DNA of 64,000 nucleotides from Persicaria tinctoria (taxonomy: Eukaryota > Streptophyta > Magnoliopsida > Caryophyllales > Polygonaceae). The notes below the pieces were generated by a model. That model searched no databases. It saw only the letters and a program-made list of their open reading frames with translations, and was not told where the DNA came from. Positions 1-11,804 of the stretch are shown here, in pieces. Position 1 is the stretch's first letter, and each line of letters begins with the position of its first letter. The translations under genes were made by a program, and so were the position numbers. Where the stretch lies: contig JBANSL010000018.1 of the NCBI GenBank assembly GCA_037127255.1, positions 24,091,175-24,155,174 on the forward strand, read 5' to 3'.

Positions 1-803
1 TGAACCAATGGCTGGTCTTCTGACGATAGGCTCTCCCGGTCGTCAACTGGCTCTTTCCCTTTCGAACTCCTCTCCGCGAGGGGAGGCTCGCGTGGGATGT
101 TCTGCCGACCACCACCCGGCCGCGGAGTAACAGTAAGGGCATGCCTGGACCCACCTCCTGCGGCGCTCTTTTTCTTCGCGAGTGCGGAAATCTTAGACTT
201 ATCAACTATCATATCTGCACGAGAAATTGGAACAAATCAGAATAAAGGAAAATCACGGCCAAAACGCCAAATGACATAAAATGAAAATTCCTAAAACACC
301 GACCCGGCCGATGCGGGAGGCTAAGTCTGGCTATTTCCAGGCGAATCGGGGTCATAAATTTCATATAACCTCGCACAGACACAACCCCCCTCTTAAACAC
401 AACACTCCACTTATCCGCTGCATCATGCTTATTACCGGGTGCAACATACTTGTCGGGTTTGATCACGAAGTTCAAGATAGTTTTGGTTGGATCGCGAACG
501 AGGAACCATTTTTTCCTCCATCCCGGACTACTGGACAACCTCTCAACGATCTTTCCATCCAAGGAGGCGGACACCAGTCATTCACCGTGCCTCAAGGAAA
601 GAACGGAGAAAAGATGATCCAATGATGGCGTTTGCTTAATGGTAGCGCAACGCATGATGTATACCGCCAGATACATCCATACGTTAAAGGCAAGCTGGGC
701 AGGGCATTGGTTTATATAAGCTAAAAAATCTGCATACATCGGGGGGAAGAGGGAGACGGAACCCTTGGAGCAAGCTGCCTAGGTGGAGGACCACATGATC
801 CTT

Positions 804-1397
804 TTATTCATTTAAGCATCCCCCACCACTAGCGGCCAAACCTATCTCTACCCCAGCCGGCCACGGAAAAAGTTTAGCCACCTCTTCCAGGTGCTTAATG
901 TCTAGAATCGACTCCTCACCCAGCGTCTTCTGTACGGTAGAAGCTACACAATCCAAGAATATTGTTGGAGGGGGGAGGGGCACCGCGAAAGTATAACTCT
1001 CACAAAAACTACAGCTATCGACCTCTGTTCGATCATAGGGAGGCAGAGCGAAATCACCCGGGACCAGTCGGGTAGGTTTTATAGACTCTTTGGGTACACG
1101 AGATGACTCGCCCCTTCCCAGGTCATTTATAGACTCCGAAGTATAGCAATACTCTGGGTTGTCCTTTTTTAGAGGGCGCTTAATGGTCCCTGCCATCTTC
1201 CGCCTCTTCGCGTTGGGACCATTCCCAGGGTTCGCCCTGTTTCTCTTTTCTTCGCGGAGGTTGTTGCCTGGCGGAAGAGGGGTTGGACTCGGTGCAGACT
1301 CTGAGCTAACGTCTGTAGGGGAACTGGTTCGCGAGGAACTGATTTCTTCATGTTCATAGCCTACGCTATGATTCTGGCTATCACTCTCCTGCGACAT
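804..1397 (-). CDS. Antisense extra ORF of the LTR element, 197 aa, unknown function
   Basis: This is a 197-residue open frame with an ATG start, antisense to the inferred retrotransposon. The first ~70 residues are Ser/Pro/Glu-rich and look disordered, followed by a basic KRRK patch near residue 65 that could be a nuclear localisation signal. The C-terminal half contains the segments LPPYDRTEVD and VPLPPPTIFLDCV, and ends in a glycine run. It resembles the N-terminal part of plant retrotransposon Gag-like or 'putative plant transposon' proteins, but I recognise no catalytic or zinc-binding motif. It may be truncated, since such proteins are usually longer. The alternative reading is a gag start of a minus-strand element; the polypurine tract and LTR order on the plus strand argue against that. 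Confidence 0.4.
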   Translation of the reverse strand: MSQESDSQNHSVGYEHEEISSSRTSSPTDVSSESAPSPTPLPPGNNLREEKRNRANPGNGPNAKRRKMAGTIKRPLKKDNPEYCYTSESINDLGRGESSRVPKESIKPTRLVPGDFALPPYDRTEVDSCSFCESYTFAVPLPPPTIFLDCVASTVQKTLGEESILDIKHLEEVAKLFPWPAGVEIGLAASGGGCLNE

Positions 1398-1897
1398 CTT
1401 AACTCTAAAAAAAAAGGAAAAACCCCATGGAAAAGACGCAAGAAAAGGGAAAAATTAACAAGGAGAAACTACCTTTTCAACATCGCGAGTAAATAAATTT
1501 GGCGCCAAAAAGCCCTCTTGAAAGCTCATGTTGGCGCCTCACGCATCCCTCGAAGGGACGTTGAAAAGACATCTTCCCCCCCACGGGACGATGGGCTAAA
1601 AGGCGCCTTTCCATCTCCTATATAAAGGTTTCTTGATGCTCGAGAAATCACCCCTTAGAGAGGCAAAAAGGGGAGACAAAAGGTTTCTTCCGCCCCTTGT
1701 CGCCGAAAGATCTTCCACAAATTCCGAAAAGACCACCGAAGGTCGTCCCAAAAATCCAAAATACAACACTATCCCCTCTCGACACCACCCCACCACTACT
1801 AACTGTCTGTCTGCTACCCCACAAAGATCAATCGTGACTAAGGGGATAAAGGAAAAGGCAAGGGATGAAACAACATGACAGCGGAGGAGACGGGGGA

Positions 1898-3062
1898 TGT
1901 AACACCAGGGCGTACCCCGATCACCGCTCTATACCTGCCGCTGGTTTCAGGTTTTTCCAGCTAACCCTAAAAAAAACTCAAAGAGAACAACACAAACCTA
2001 AAAATTAAAATGAGCAAAAGGAAGATCGCAGACAACTCACTTGAGAACTACGAAGAGGAAGCGCCGAAAAACTTCGGAGATCGAGAATAGACAACCACCA
2101 AACTCCGATCTCGATTCTTAAGAAAACACCGGAAACCCTCGAACTTCCTCTCTCTTCCCTCCTCTTTGAAAATTCAGAAATGTGAAATGAGGAGGAGCGA
2201 GGGTAAAAGCCCCACTTATAGGTCCCTGTGGGGCCAATACGCCCAATGGGCCAAAGAGCACGATATGCCCAGATAAGGCCCATCCAATAAAAGCTTTGAC
2301 AGGAGCATCGTATTTGTCGAACCCTAATCGCGAATGGAGTATCACTCGCGATCCGGTTACGAGGAGATATGACGATGCCATAGAAAATAGGCTATATAAT
2401 AAACACAGAGTATAACGTCATAAATGGGTAACCTAACGCAAAAGGATAGTCAGTCCTACCATTAGTACATCGCGAGCAAGGTATCAAACCAAGCCCAAAG
2501 GACTGGGCTTAACGCTTCCCAGAACTATTAACCCTTATTTCCCTCGCGACTCGAACCCAGTGTAAGAATCAGAGTGAACTATCCAAAATGTCTCATAAGC
2601 CTCCAAAGTTTTAGCAAGCAGCTTGCTGGCTCAAGCACCTTGCCTCTAATGGCTCCACATGTATTGCATATACCCCTAAGCGTGTGGGCATACGCTACAC
2701 GTGTCCCACATAGAACCACGAGGCTGGCAGCCAGCTTCTCGCTTGGTTCCCCTATAAATACCCCCCCCCCCCCCGATCTCAGAGGAAGGGATTCGATTCC
2801 GAAAATAGAAAAGCATAAGAGCTCTGATTACCCCCCAGACTTAAAACCCCTGGAGTTGAGTTCTAAAGATCTTCAGTCGGAGAAGAATATTATTTGGGAT
2901 AACAACCCCGCCTGACTTCCTCTATAGACGACGATCGAACAGTAACATCACTCATCGCGAATCAAACTCGTAACCCCCATCGCTTGGATCAATAAGCATA
3001 CAACCTGATCATCATTCCCCCAGGTTGAGGCTTGCAGGTATTTTAAAGCATCATCTCGTCAC
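1898..3062 (+). repeat. 3' LTR of the left-edge gypsy-like element
   Basis: It starts TGTAACACC after the polypurine tract and ends near ...CATCTCGTCACA. It contains CTATAAATACC at about 2751 followed by a run of about 14 C, then a putative R/U5 region. The GC-rich interior produces several short ORFs on both strands that I regard as chance. Confidence 0.5.
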
Positions 3063-3069
3063 AAGTGAG

Positions 3070-3290
3070 GTAATAAGTATAGGCGAAATCCCATGAACGC
3101 TTAATGCACGACATAAAGTTATATTTGCACAACATAATATTATATGTGCAAACATCGGGTTATATTTGCACAAAAGAAAATGCTGACGCGTAAAAAAAAT
3201 GAAAAAAAAGGAAAAATAAAAATTGGACACACAAGGGGGGGCCTGTGGGGCAAAGGGGATGGACACCCCACCAATTTTTATAAATTTTTT
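3070..3290 (+). repeat. Truncated copy of the TTGCACAACATAA dispersed repeat
   Basis: It contains the signature steps 'ttgcacaacataa', 'ttatatgtgca', an A-rich stretch and 'aaggggg', also seen at 16900-17090, 24170-24330 and 46240-46440. Neither end of the element is preserved here. Positions 3291-3669 that follow are AT-rich with nothing recognisable. Confidence 0.5.
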
Positions 3291-3669
3291 GACACTCCCC
3301 TAATTACAACAACTTATTTGGATATTTTTCAAATTGACCCAAAACTATTAGCACATATGAATAACTATATTACGTAAATAATGATGGTGTTATTTATGAA
3401 TAATCAGTTTGTTCACAACTCATACTGGATTCATACTATATATAGATCATTTATGAAGGCCAATTCAATTATGGTGCAATTTGTGAACAATTCTAAAGTA
3501 TTGGATTAAAAAGATCAACGCTAGCTTAAGATTTACTGAAAATTTTAAAGAGAAAAATTATTCGTCTATAACAATATGATTATTCGAACATTATCTAGCT
3601 AAATAAATTTACATCTCTTAAAAATTATATTTTACTAGTATTTATTTTGCATATACCGTTAGAAACAAA

Positions 3670-3931
3670 GGGTGTGTTTGGATTCCATTACATTTTCATT
3701 ATAATGTAATTATTTTACCTCGTTTTATGTGTCCGTTTTGTTGTAAAAATAAAAATCAATCGTAATTTAAACAAATAATCATATAAATCGAGATAAAATA
3801 ATTGCATTTTAATTAATATATCGTGGAATCCAAAAATGTCATAATTCAAACGCCTTAAAATTTTTGTTAACCAAACACCATTTTATCATTTTGCATTATA
3901 AACATGATGCATTTGGAATCCAAACACACCC
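3670..3931. mobile_element. TIR MITE (GGGTGTGTTTGG ends)
   Basis: The left end GGGTGTGTTTGGATTCCA is mirrored by the right end TGGAATCCAAACACACCC, giving near-perfect terminal inverted repeats on a 262-bp non-coding AT-rich body. The flanking duplication is not clear, so the superfamily (PIF/Harbinger or hAT) is open. Confidence 0.7.
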
Positions 3932-3940
3932 AAAATAGTA

Positions 3941-4157
3941 CTACCTCCGTTTCTTTTAAGTGACTTTTTCAAGTCATGCACGTAGTTTTAAAACGGTAAA
4001 AACTATATTAAATATTAATAAATTTTTTTAATAATATTATACTTATCACCAATAAATATGAGATTATTGAAAAAATTATTTTAAAAAATTATTTACTTTA
4101 TATAGTTTTTCACACCTTAAATAAAAAGTCAATTAAAAGAAAACGGACGGAGCAAGG
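3941..4157. mobile_element. Degenerate Stowaway-type MITE
   Basis: The left end CTACCTCCGTTTCTTTTAAG and the right end ...AGAAAACGGACGGAGCAAGG are imperfect inverted copies, with TA at or near both edges. These are the hallmarks of Tc1/mariner-type Stowaway elements. Positions 4158-4424 that follow show only a short repeated phrase (AATTCAGAGACTCCCTGAA) and no gene. Confidence 0.6.
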
Positions 4158-4424
4158 TTATTCTAGTGCCTTGGTTGCATTTAGTGTACTACGGAGTACA
4201 GTATTGATTTAGCCGGTGAGGTGGCTTATAATTTGACACGTCAATTGGTTAAACTTTGAGAAGTAAGGAGTAATCAAGAATGTGTTACAGTAATTGAATA
4301 AATTCAGAGACTCCCTGAACGGTTGGGTCGCGCAGTAATAAATTCAGAGGCTCCCTGAAAATTTTAATTTAATTTATGCACGTTGCGAATAGTCAATCGT
4401 TAATTACTAATATAATATCTTTTA

Positions 4425-4900
4425 CTTTTTGGCACGTAGGTTAAGGAGCTAAATACTATATAAAATATTAATTTTTTTAAAATTAATTTTTTACAATATA
4501 ACACTTTTAATAATAAGTATTAAAATGTAAAAAAAATAATTTTAAAAAAAATAATATTTCATATACTCCCTCCGTCTCGAAAAACAAATCGTTTTAGCAT
4601 TATGCACTAGTTTTAATAAAACACTCACCCATCAATCAACATCATCATTCAACTAACTTTTTTCACTAATTTTATTGTTTTTAAATACCCACTATATTTT
4701 TTAACCAATCAAAATCTTTTAAAAAGTCAACAACACAAAAACCAACACAAATCATTACTATCCCTTACCTAGAAAACCTAAAACGACATGTATTTTGATA
4801 CAACTACACTACTCTAAAACGACTTATTTTTCGAGACGGAGGGAGTAGTATTTAGCTTTTTAACCTACGTGCAGAAAAGTAAATGATCTTACATATTTGA
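4425..4900. repeat. Inverted-repeat element interrupted by a Stowaway MITE
   Basis: ACTTTTTGGCACGTAGGTTA near 4429 is mirrored by TAACCTACGTGCAGAAAAGT near 4861, and AGCTAAATACTA by TAGTATTTAGCT. The element is therefore an older fold-back or MITE, into whose middle the 280-bp Stowaway inserted. Confidence 0.6.
4566..4845. mobile_element. Stowaway MITE, Tc1/mariner type
   Basis: Terminal inverted repeats start CTCCCTCCGTCTCGAAAAAC and end TTTTTCGAGACGGAGGGAG, flanked by TA on both sides (4564-4565 and 4846-4847). The 280-bp length and lack of coding capacity fit Stowaway elements. Confidence 0.9.
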
Positions 4901-5036
4901 ACGGAGGGAGTAGTACTCACTACTCAGTATACGTACTAGCTTGCATTTTGACCAGGGATTCATCATCAATTTTTGTTAACAACGAAATGATTTAGGTACC
5001 GTCAAACCCTAGTATTCCATCATCTAATACTAATAG

Positions 5037-5779
5037 TGAGGCTAGGTAAAAATTACCATTAAAATCAAATCAATATAATTGGTAACTAATTATATTAGTT
5101 ACCAATATAATTGGTTCTATATACCGAACTAACTTTCAAAACTTGGTAAGATATCGGTAATAAGAATGAAAAAGTCGGTATTACCATTACCAATCAATTT
5201 GAAATTGATTTGTACGGTAATACCAACCAATTCCTACCAAATCAAGTATATCTAGTTTTATTTTTATTTTTTTAATTTATTTTGTAATTGTTTTAGTTTT
5301 TAAGTTTTGTTTTTATTTTTTGTAACTTTTTTTTTCTTCAGAAAATATTTTTAATTAAGGGAGGCATACTAAATCGACCTCTATTAAGACGAAAACATAT
5401 AGCATTATTCGGAATAATACCTTCGTACTAGTATGTTGTTTTTGCTTTAGTGCTTAAACACTTTTTAATAACTTTAAAGTTTTATGTTGCTTTCGTCCTC
5501 AAATATAGTCGGTTCATACAAAAACCTAAGTGTTGGAATAATTTTTACGTTTTAATTAAATTGTATTGTATTTGGCTATTTGCATGTTTTTATCTCAACA
5601 TTCGAAAGTTGGTAAATTATCATTACCAACACGTACCAACCAACTTAATTAGTTAACAATTAAGTTGGTACAACCTCTTCAATAGTTGGTAATGGTAGAG
5701 GTTTTACGATTACCAATTCAAATTGATTGGTACATGGTAAACGAAAAAATAAATTGATAATGTACCAATTCCACCCATA
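5037..5779. mobile_element. Non-autonomous hAT-like element with 8-bp TSD
   Basis: The segment is bounded by perfect 8-bp direct repeats ACTAATAG at 5029-5036 and 5780-5787. The right end reads ...AATTCCACCCATA, close to the common hAT-MITE end CCACCCCTA. The left TIR is weak. The interior is AT-rich and full of inverted copies of GGTAATACCAATT-like motifs. It has no transposase. Confidence 0.65.
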
Positions 5780-5823
5780 ACTAATAGCGTCCTTGTGGAC
5801 GAGAGTACGAAATTCTTGATAAC

Positions 5824-6005
5824 TAATGCATTATGTATATAGGATATATTATGTATGTTTTATATACTTAGGGCTATATTATGTAAATATACAAAAGTTA
5901 TATCTTCCTCTATAAATAGAGTCAAGGTAGCTCAGTTGTAACCAATTTTGTTCGATTGTCTTTGAGCTTACTCTCGCTCCCTAATGGAGAATCTCTCGTT
6001 TCTCA
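5824..6005 (+). repeat. 5' LTR of copia element 1
   Basis: About 182 bp, closely matching 12082-12266. It contains TCTATAAATAGAG (TATA box, near 5911) and ends ...CGTTTCTCA directly before the primer-binding site. If the ATAAC duplication marks the true edge, the LTR begins TAATGCA rather than the usual TG. Confidence 0.8.
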
Positions 6006-6017
6006 TGGTATCAAACC
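6006..6017 (+). other. Primer-binding site of copia element 1
   Basis: TGGTATCAAACC starts immediately after the LTR. It matches the first eight bases of the usual plant iMet site TGGTATCAGAGC and has diverged after that. Confidence 0.8.
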
Positions 6018-6174
6018 AAACGGCTTGATCTTGGTGTGAAGGTCAGCTTCTGGTTCGTGGTTTTGGTTTTATGTAATTCGTTTTCTTCCGTTTATTGGTA
6101 TTGCGATTCTGTGTTGGAATCATGTGTTGTTGTTTCTGTTTTTACTGGATTGTTGCGAATTGATTGAGCGAGGA

Positions 6175-7023
6175 TGTCTGAAGAAGGGAATTCGATGCTG
6201 AGGAATCATTGTTTTGAGGATAATTCGCATAGTAATGCGAGTGATCCCTTGAATCTTGCAAACTCGGAAATTCGAGTGCACAACAGATCGTGTTCCAATT
6301 CAATGGGACGAATTATCTGAGTTGGAGCCGGGGAGTTCGTCTAGCATTAAGGGCAAAGAACAAGATCGGTTTCATAGACGGTTCTTGTGGGCGTCCAACT
6401 GACCTTGAGAAGTTGCAGCGCTGGTTGCAAGCCGATTAAATGGTCTGATGTTGGTTGATCAATTCGATGGTCAATGTGAAAGGTATGGGCAAACTAATGC
6501 GCCATTGATTTTCCAACTCAAGAAGAAGATGCGTTCGGTGTCTCGAGATGGTAAGACCATTGTTGAATACTTCAATAAATTGAAGCGTATCTAGAATGAG
6601 TTACAGTGTATTGAAGGTTTTCCCGAGTGTTCTTGTGGAGCTTTAGCGGCTTGTTCTTGCAATTTGATGAAGAAGGTTAATGACGCTAAAGCACGCAATC
6701 TTTTGATGCAATTTCTGATGGGGCTTGGAGAGTCGTTTGATGGAGTCCGTAATAACATCTTGGCTATAGATCCCTTGCCAACTCTGAATAAGGCGTATTA
6801 TCTGGTGTCTCAGGCTAAGAGTGGAAATTCTGATAAGGTCGTTGATGGTGCAAGCACTAGCACTGACATTATGGCTTTAGCTGCAAATAGAAAGGGAATT
6901 CAGGGTGAGAAAAAGAATTTTAGTAAGGATAAAAAGGATAGATTTTTTTTTCATTGCAAAGGGAAGGGACATATTATGGATAATTGCTTTAAGCTCCATG
7001 GATTTCTATATTGGTTTAAATAA
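6175..7023 (+). pseudogene. copia 1 Gag, broken
   Basis: Gag of the UBN2/Retrotran_gag type. The segments FNGTNYLSWSRGVRLALRAK (near 6300) and a conserved LLMQFLMGLGESFDGVRNNI stretch (near 6700) are recognisable. Frameshifts and stops occur between 6280 and 6660. The zinc knuckle near 6955 reads FHCKGKGHIMDNC: the first cysteine of CX2CX4HX4C is replaced by Phe inside a T-run, so nucleic-acid binding is probably lost. Confidence 0.85.
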
Positions 7024-7125
7024 AGAAAAGGAGGAGTATCGGCTAACAATGTTTGTGGTGAGGTTGGTGATCCTTCTGAAGAGACTGATGGGGAAGGAGC
7101 TCAGGCTGGAAAGATTGATCAATCT

Positions 7126-8557
7126 TTGATCAATGCAGTTTGGCAAGAGGTTATTCGAGCTATGCAGAATCAATCCCAAGTCAATTGTTCCACAATTACC
7201 AACATGACAGGTACTTCTCAATCATTTAACTTGGCTTTGCTTGCATCCATTACTAGTGATAAGGGTTGGATTATTGATACGGGTGCAACTGATCACATGA
7301 CTGCATTTTCTCATTTGTTGAGTGATAAAAGGTTACTTGATAGGCCTATCTTGGTTGGTATGCCTGATGGTAACACATCTTATGTGAAAGAGATTGGTAC
7401 CTTGTGTTTGACTAATGATTTGGTTTTTCATAATGTTTTATTGGTACCTAGCTTTAAACACAACTTGTTTTCTGTGCCTAGGTTGGTAGAAAATTCTTCT
7501 TTAGCTGTTGTGTTTACTTCTGGTAATTGGTGTTTTCAAGACCTTGGCAGTAACAAGGTCATTGGATCATGCTTCAAGCTCAATGGCCTTTACAGATTGC
7601 AAGCTGACAAGGTCATTGCAGCCTCTAGAGTTCCTTTTAAGCTCAATAGAAGTATGTTGCAGTCTATGAATAAGGATTGCTTGGCTTCCAATGAGTCTTC
7701 TGATGTTGCTAGATTGTTACAACTTCATATTAGATTAGGTCATGCCTCTGTAAGTAAGATTGAGCATTTGGATTCTTTGCCTTGTAATGTTTCTCATTTG
7801 CTTAAGTGTGAAACATGTGTTTTAGTCAAAATGCATAGATCTTCCTTTCTTATAAGCAAGACTGTGTCTGTTAATTGCTTTGATCTTGTTTATCTTGACA
7901 TATGGGGTCCTTATAGGACTAAGAGTGTTTCTGGTGCTTCTTTTTTTCTTAACTGTGATGGATGATAAGAGTCGTGTAACATGGACTTTTTTTATGCAAT
8001 CAAAATCTGAAGTGTTTACCCTGTTATCTTCATTCATTGCCTATGTCTATACTCAATTCAATGCCTCTATTAAGTGTTTTCGAAGTGATAATGGTTCTGA
8101 GTTCATTCAGAAGGCTTGTGTTGATTTATTTGCTTCAAAAGGTATAATTCATCAAAGGAGAATTCCTTACACTCCTCAACAAAATGGTAAGGTTGAAAGG
8201 AGACATAGGTACCTTATAGAAACTGCTAGGTCTCTCAAGTTGCATGCTAACTGACCATCTGAGTTTTGGGCAGACTGTGTATTGGCTGCAACTCACGTGA
8301 TAAATAAGCTTTCCTCACAGGTGTTACAATGGAAGACACCTCATGAAATTTTATTTGGTAAAGTGCCTTCATATGATGAACTTAAAACCATTGGATGCTT
8401 GGCTTTTGCCTTTGATCCTAGGTATAAGAGTGATAAGTTTGGTCCAAAGGCTAAGAGGTGTGTCTTTGTAGGATACCCTTTTGCCCAAAAGGCTTACAAA
8501 CCTTTTTCCTTGGACACTAGAAAGTACATTGTCAGCAGGGATGTGATATTTTTTTGA
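7126..8557 (+). pseudogene. copia 1 protease and integrase, broken
   Basis: The aspartic protease active site is visible as WIIDTGATDHM near 7267. A GAG-pre-integrase zinc-binding region (RLGHAS ... CETC) spans about 7730-7820. The integrase core keeps its acidic triad: LDIWGPY near 7895, RSDNGSEF near 8082, and GKVERRHR near 8188. A frameshift near 7960 separates the first Asp from the rest, and a stop follows HAN near 8251. The conserved C-terminal part with FGKVPSY and CVFVGYP ends at 8557. Confidence 0.9.
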
Positions 8558-8615
8558 AGAGCAATTACCATTTAAGTCCGATGTACATTCTATTGTTTCA
8601 ACTCCTAAAGTACAA

Positions 8616-10545
8616 TTGTCAATGGTTAATCCAGCAGATTGCAATGATCTATATTCAAATATTCATATTGATTCTTCTAATCTCCCTTATATACCTATTA
8701 TTAGTAATAATGACCTTGATGATAACAGTGTTCATGAAGTTGTTAATGATAGTTTACCTACATCTGTTAGTGTGAGTGCATCTAGTGATATCTCACAAAA
8801 TGCACATTCACAAGTACCTGAAGTAGTAAGAAATCAACATGTAGTTCAACAAAGGAGGTCTGTGAGAGTTTCTAACCCTCCTGCTAAACTCAAGGATTTT
8901 TTATGTCCTTCTATAAGACATAATTCAGAGTCCTTATCTTTTTTGTCTCAAGTACTTGGTAATGTTGACAGTTTCTCTTCTGAATTCATTACTTCATTTG
9001 TTAATTTTGTAAATATTCCTGAACCTCATACCTTTAACCAAGCTAAGAAAGATCCTAAATGGATTAGAGCTATGGATAAAGAGTTGCAGGCTCTAGAGAA
9101 AAATCAAACATGGCAATTGACTGATTTGCCTAAAGATAAGACTCCAATTGGTTCCAAGTGGGTTTTTAAACTTAAATACAAACCTGATGGAACCATTGAG
9201 AGGTACAAGGCTAGGTTAGTAGCTACAAGCTACAACCAAGTCAAAGAGAAATATTATAAACATATTTTCTCACATGTGGCTAACTTTACTTATGTAAGAA
9301 GCGTTTTAGCCTTAGCCATTATAAAAAACTGGTCTATCCATCAATTGGACATAAATAATGCATTTCTTCATGGATATTTAGATGAAGAAATTTATATGTT
9401 ACCACCTGATGGATATGATAAGGCAAAACCTGGTCAAGTTTGTCTTCTCAAGAGGTCATTATATGTTTTAAAAATAGCTAGCAGACAATGGAATGTGGAA
9501 TTTACAAAGTTTTTGATTTCCCTTGGTTTTGTACAGTCTAAACAAGATTATTCTCTTTTCATCAAACTAATACGTACAAAAGGGATTAGTCGATCACAAC
9601 TTTGGTATATGTTGATGATGTCTTAATCACTAGAGATGATGAAGCTGAGATTATTTTGACAAAGCAAAGACTTCATCAACAATTCACAATCAAGGATCTT
9701 GGTCAAGTGAGATACTTCCTAGGCATGGAAATCTCCAGATCTGCTAATAGAATGCTTATTCACCAGAGGAAGTACATCATTGATTTGCTGAGAGATGTGC
9801 AGCTTCTGGATTGCAAAGAAGCTAAATTTCCATTGCCTAGAGGGCTCAGATTGTCTCTTGATGAAGGAGAGCTACTTGATGATCCAGAAAAATATAAAAG
9901 ACTAGTTGGCAGGCTCTTATTCCTCAACATGACAAGGCCAGATTTGTCTTATGCAGTTCAATACATGTCTCAGTTTCTAAGTGCTCTTCGAATCCCTCAT
10001 TACCAAGCAGTTTTTTACATCCTTGGATATCCTAAAGGGACCATTAATGCATGTCTCTTTTATTCTTTAAAGTCTGCATTACACTTGACTGCATACAGTG
10101 ATGCAGATTAGGGGGCTTGTCCATTTTCTGCTCGATCTTTGTCGGGCTACTACATGTTCCTTGGAGATTCATTGATCAGTTGGTAGACAAAGAAGCAAGT
10201 CACAGTGTCCAAATCCTCAGCTGAATCAGAATACAGATCCATGTCATACACTACTAGTGAGATGGTGTGTTTACAGGGCTTGTTTCAGAATCTTCACATT
10301 TAAGTTCCTCTTCCAATTCCTTTGATGTGTGACAATAAAGCTATCAACACTTGGCTGCCAACCCAGTGTTTCATGAACGCACAAAGCACCTGAGAATAGA
10401 TTGTCAATTTATCCGAGAGAAGCAACATGAAGGTTTTCTTCTTACTCAACATGTCTCAACCAATCTCCAAATTGCAGATATAATGACTAAGGCTTTGGGG
10501 GAGCAACAACACAAATTTTTATCTCTCAAGTTGGGTCTTGTCTTT
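8616..10545 (+). pseudogene. copia 1 reverse transcriptase and RNase H, broken
   Basis: RVT_2-type reverse transcriptase. It begins with an Asn/Ser-rich linker, then WIRAMDKELQALEKNQTW (near 9059), GSKWVFKLKYKPDGTIERYKAR, and the catalytic YVDDVLITRDD near 9606. The RT is split by a frameshift near 9590-9626. RNase H follows as AYSDAD with a stop at 10111, then SKSSAESEYRSM near 10211 and HERTKHLRIDC near 10375. Stops near 10110, 10185 and 10300 kill this domain. Confidence 0.9.
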
Positions 10546-10913
10546 GATATCCCGGATAGGCGGGGCCGCGAGTCACGGGTTAACCCGTGACTCGACGGGT
10601 CGTACGGGTCAACGACCCGCCGGGTCCGGGTTGACGGGTAGGCGGGTGGGGACGGGTAGCGGGTTAGGGTTAGGGTCGGAGAATTCTCAACCCGTGACCC
10701 CACGGGTCGACCTGCCGGGTCAACCTATTTTGAAAAATAGAGTCGTTGCCGTCGGGCCCACAGGTCGGAGGAATTTTTTTTTTTTAAATGTAGCCGTTGT
10801 AACGGCTAGTTAAGTGCTCGGGGCTATAAATACCCGACTCCTTCATGTCACAAATCCTATCCAATCCATCAATCACCTATCAATTTGATTTCATAAACTC
10901 CTAAGTCGTAATC

Positions 10914-11163
10914 ATGTCCGACGCAACTAGATCCGGTGACAACCTTCAGGAGACGTTGTTCCGAGATCATTACGAGAAGGTGGATGAGCAAGCCGATCGA
11001 ACATTCGCAGCCGTTTGTCATCATTGTGCTAAAAGGTTTATGGTACAAGATGAAAAATAACCTTGGATATGGTAATTTGAAGCTTCACATCACCAACAAG
11101 CACCCGGAAAAGATGAAGAACGATGGCGCTTCGGGCTCGAGTGGGACGAGTGGTGGTAACTAG
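10914..11163 (+). pseudogene. hAT transposase N-terminus with BED zinc finger, frameshifted
   Basis: The ATG at 10914 opens MSDATRSGDN and reaches AVCHHCAKRFMVQDEK before a stop near 11060. A different frame continues with GYGNLKLHITNKHPEKMK up to a stop at 11161. Together the pieces show the CX2C ... HX4H BED zinc-finger pattern of hAT-family transposases. The dimerisation and catalytic regions are absent. Confidence 0.6.
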
Positions 11164-11804
11164 TCTAGTATTTCTAACTCCTAAGCCCTAAGTCTTAATC
11201 CTAAGTAGTAAGTATTGTAGTAATGTAGTAAGTTTATGTTTTATGTTTTTAAGTTTTTATGTTATGTGAATCGGTGAATGTGAGTCGTGATTTGTGAACG
11301 TGTATTCGTCTTTCAGTTTACAATAAACTTGTGTTTCAATGATTCAAAGAATAGTCTTTTATAAGCTAATATTTTTACTAATTACCTAACAACTTAGAAA
11401 AAAATTACCTAAACATTATATATTACATTTAAAATGTTCAAAAAATAAAAAACTCAATAAAATTAATTGGAAACTTGACATATAAATTTAATTACAAGTT
11501 AAGATAGTTAACAAGTAGCCAAACAACACCCAAAAAAAATAAAAATAAAAATTTGAAAGGAAAACGGCTAGTTCCAACGTTGGACCCGGCGGGTCGACCG
11601 TTGCCCAACGGTGGGTAACGAGCCGAAGGGGTCGGTTTGGCCATATAAATACCCCCTTTCCCTCCCAATTCCAACCCACACCTCACTCATCTCCTCTAAT
11701 CTCATCTTCATCTCTCTAATCGCTCTCTAATCACTCGATCTTGTCTCTCGTAATCCTGGTTTCCTAATCTCTCTCTTAAATCTCCTAAATCTCTTAAATT
11801 CAAA

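Larger units (their letters stand above)
1..3062 (+). mobile_element. 3' part of a Ty3/gypsy-like LTR retrotransposon (probably Tat lineage)
   Basis: The window opens inside this element. A purine-rich tract at 1882-1897 (GGAGGAGACGGGGGA) is followed directly by TGTAACACC, the expected junction of polypurine tract and 3' LTR. The LTR then runs to about 3062 and carries a TATA box (CCTATAAATACC, near 2751) followed by a C-run. An ORF on the opposite strand lies just upstream of the LTR. Tat-lineage elements are known to carry extra antisense ORFs between pol and the 3' LTR, and that is the basis of the lineage guess. No gag or pol is visible because it would lie left of the window. The 3' edge of the LTR is approximate and no target-site duplication can be checked. 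Confidence 0.55.

Noticed and set aside
2760..2774. C-runs (also near 23839 and 52341) as special structures
   Set aside because: Simple homopolymers after TATA boxes or in repeats, with length likely unstable or affected by sequencing.
10655..10680. GGGTTAGGGTTAGGG, telomere-like
   Set aside because: Only two imperfect units in a CGGGT-rich hAT subterminal region. The plant telomere repeat TTTAGGG is absent.
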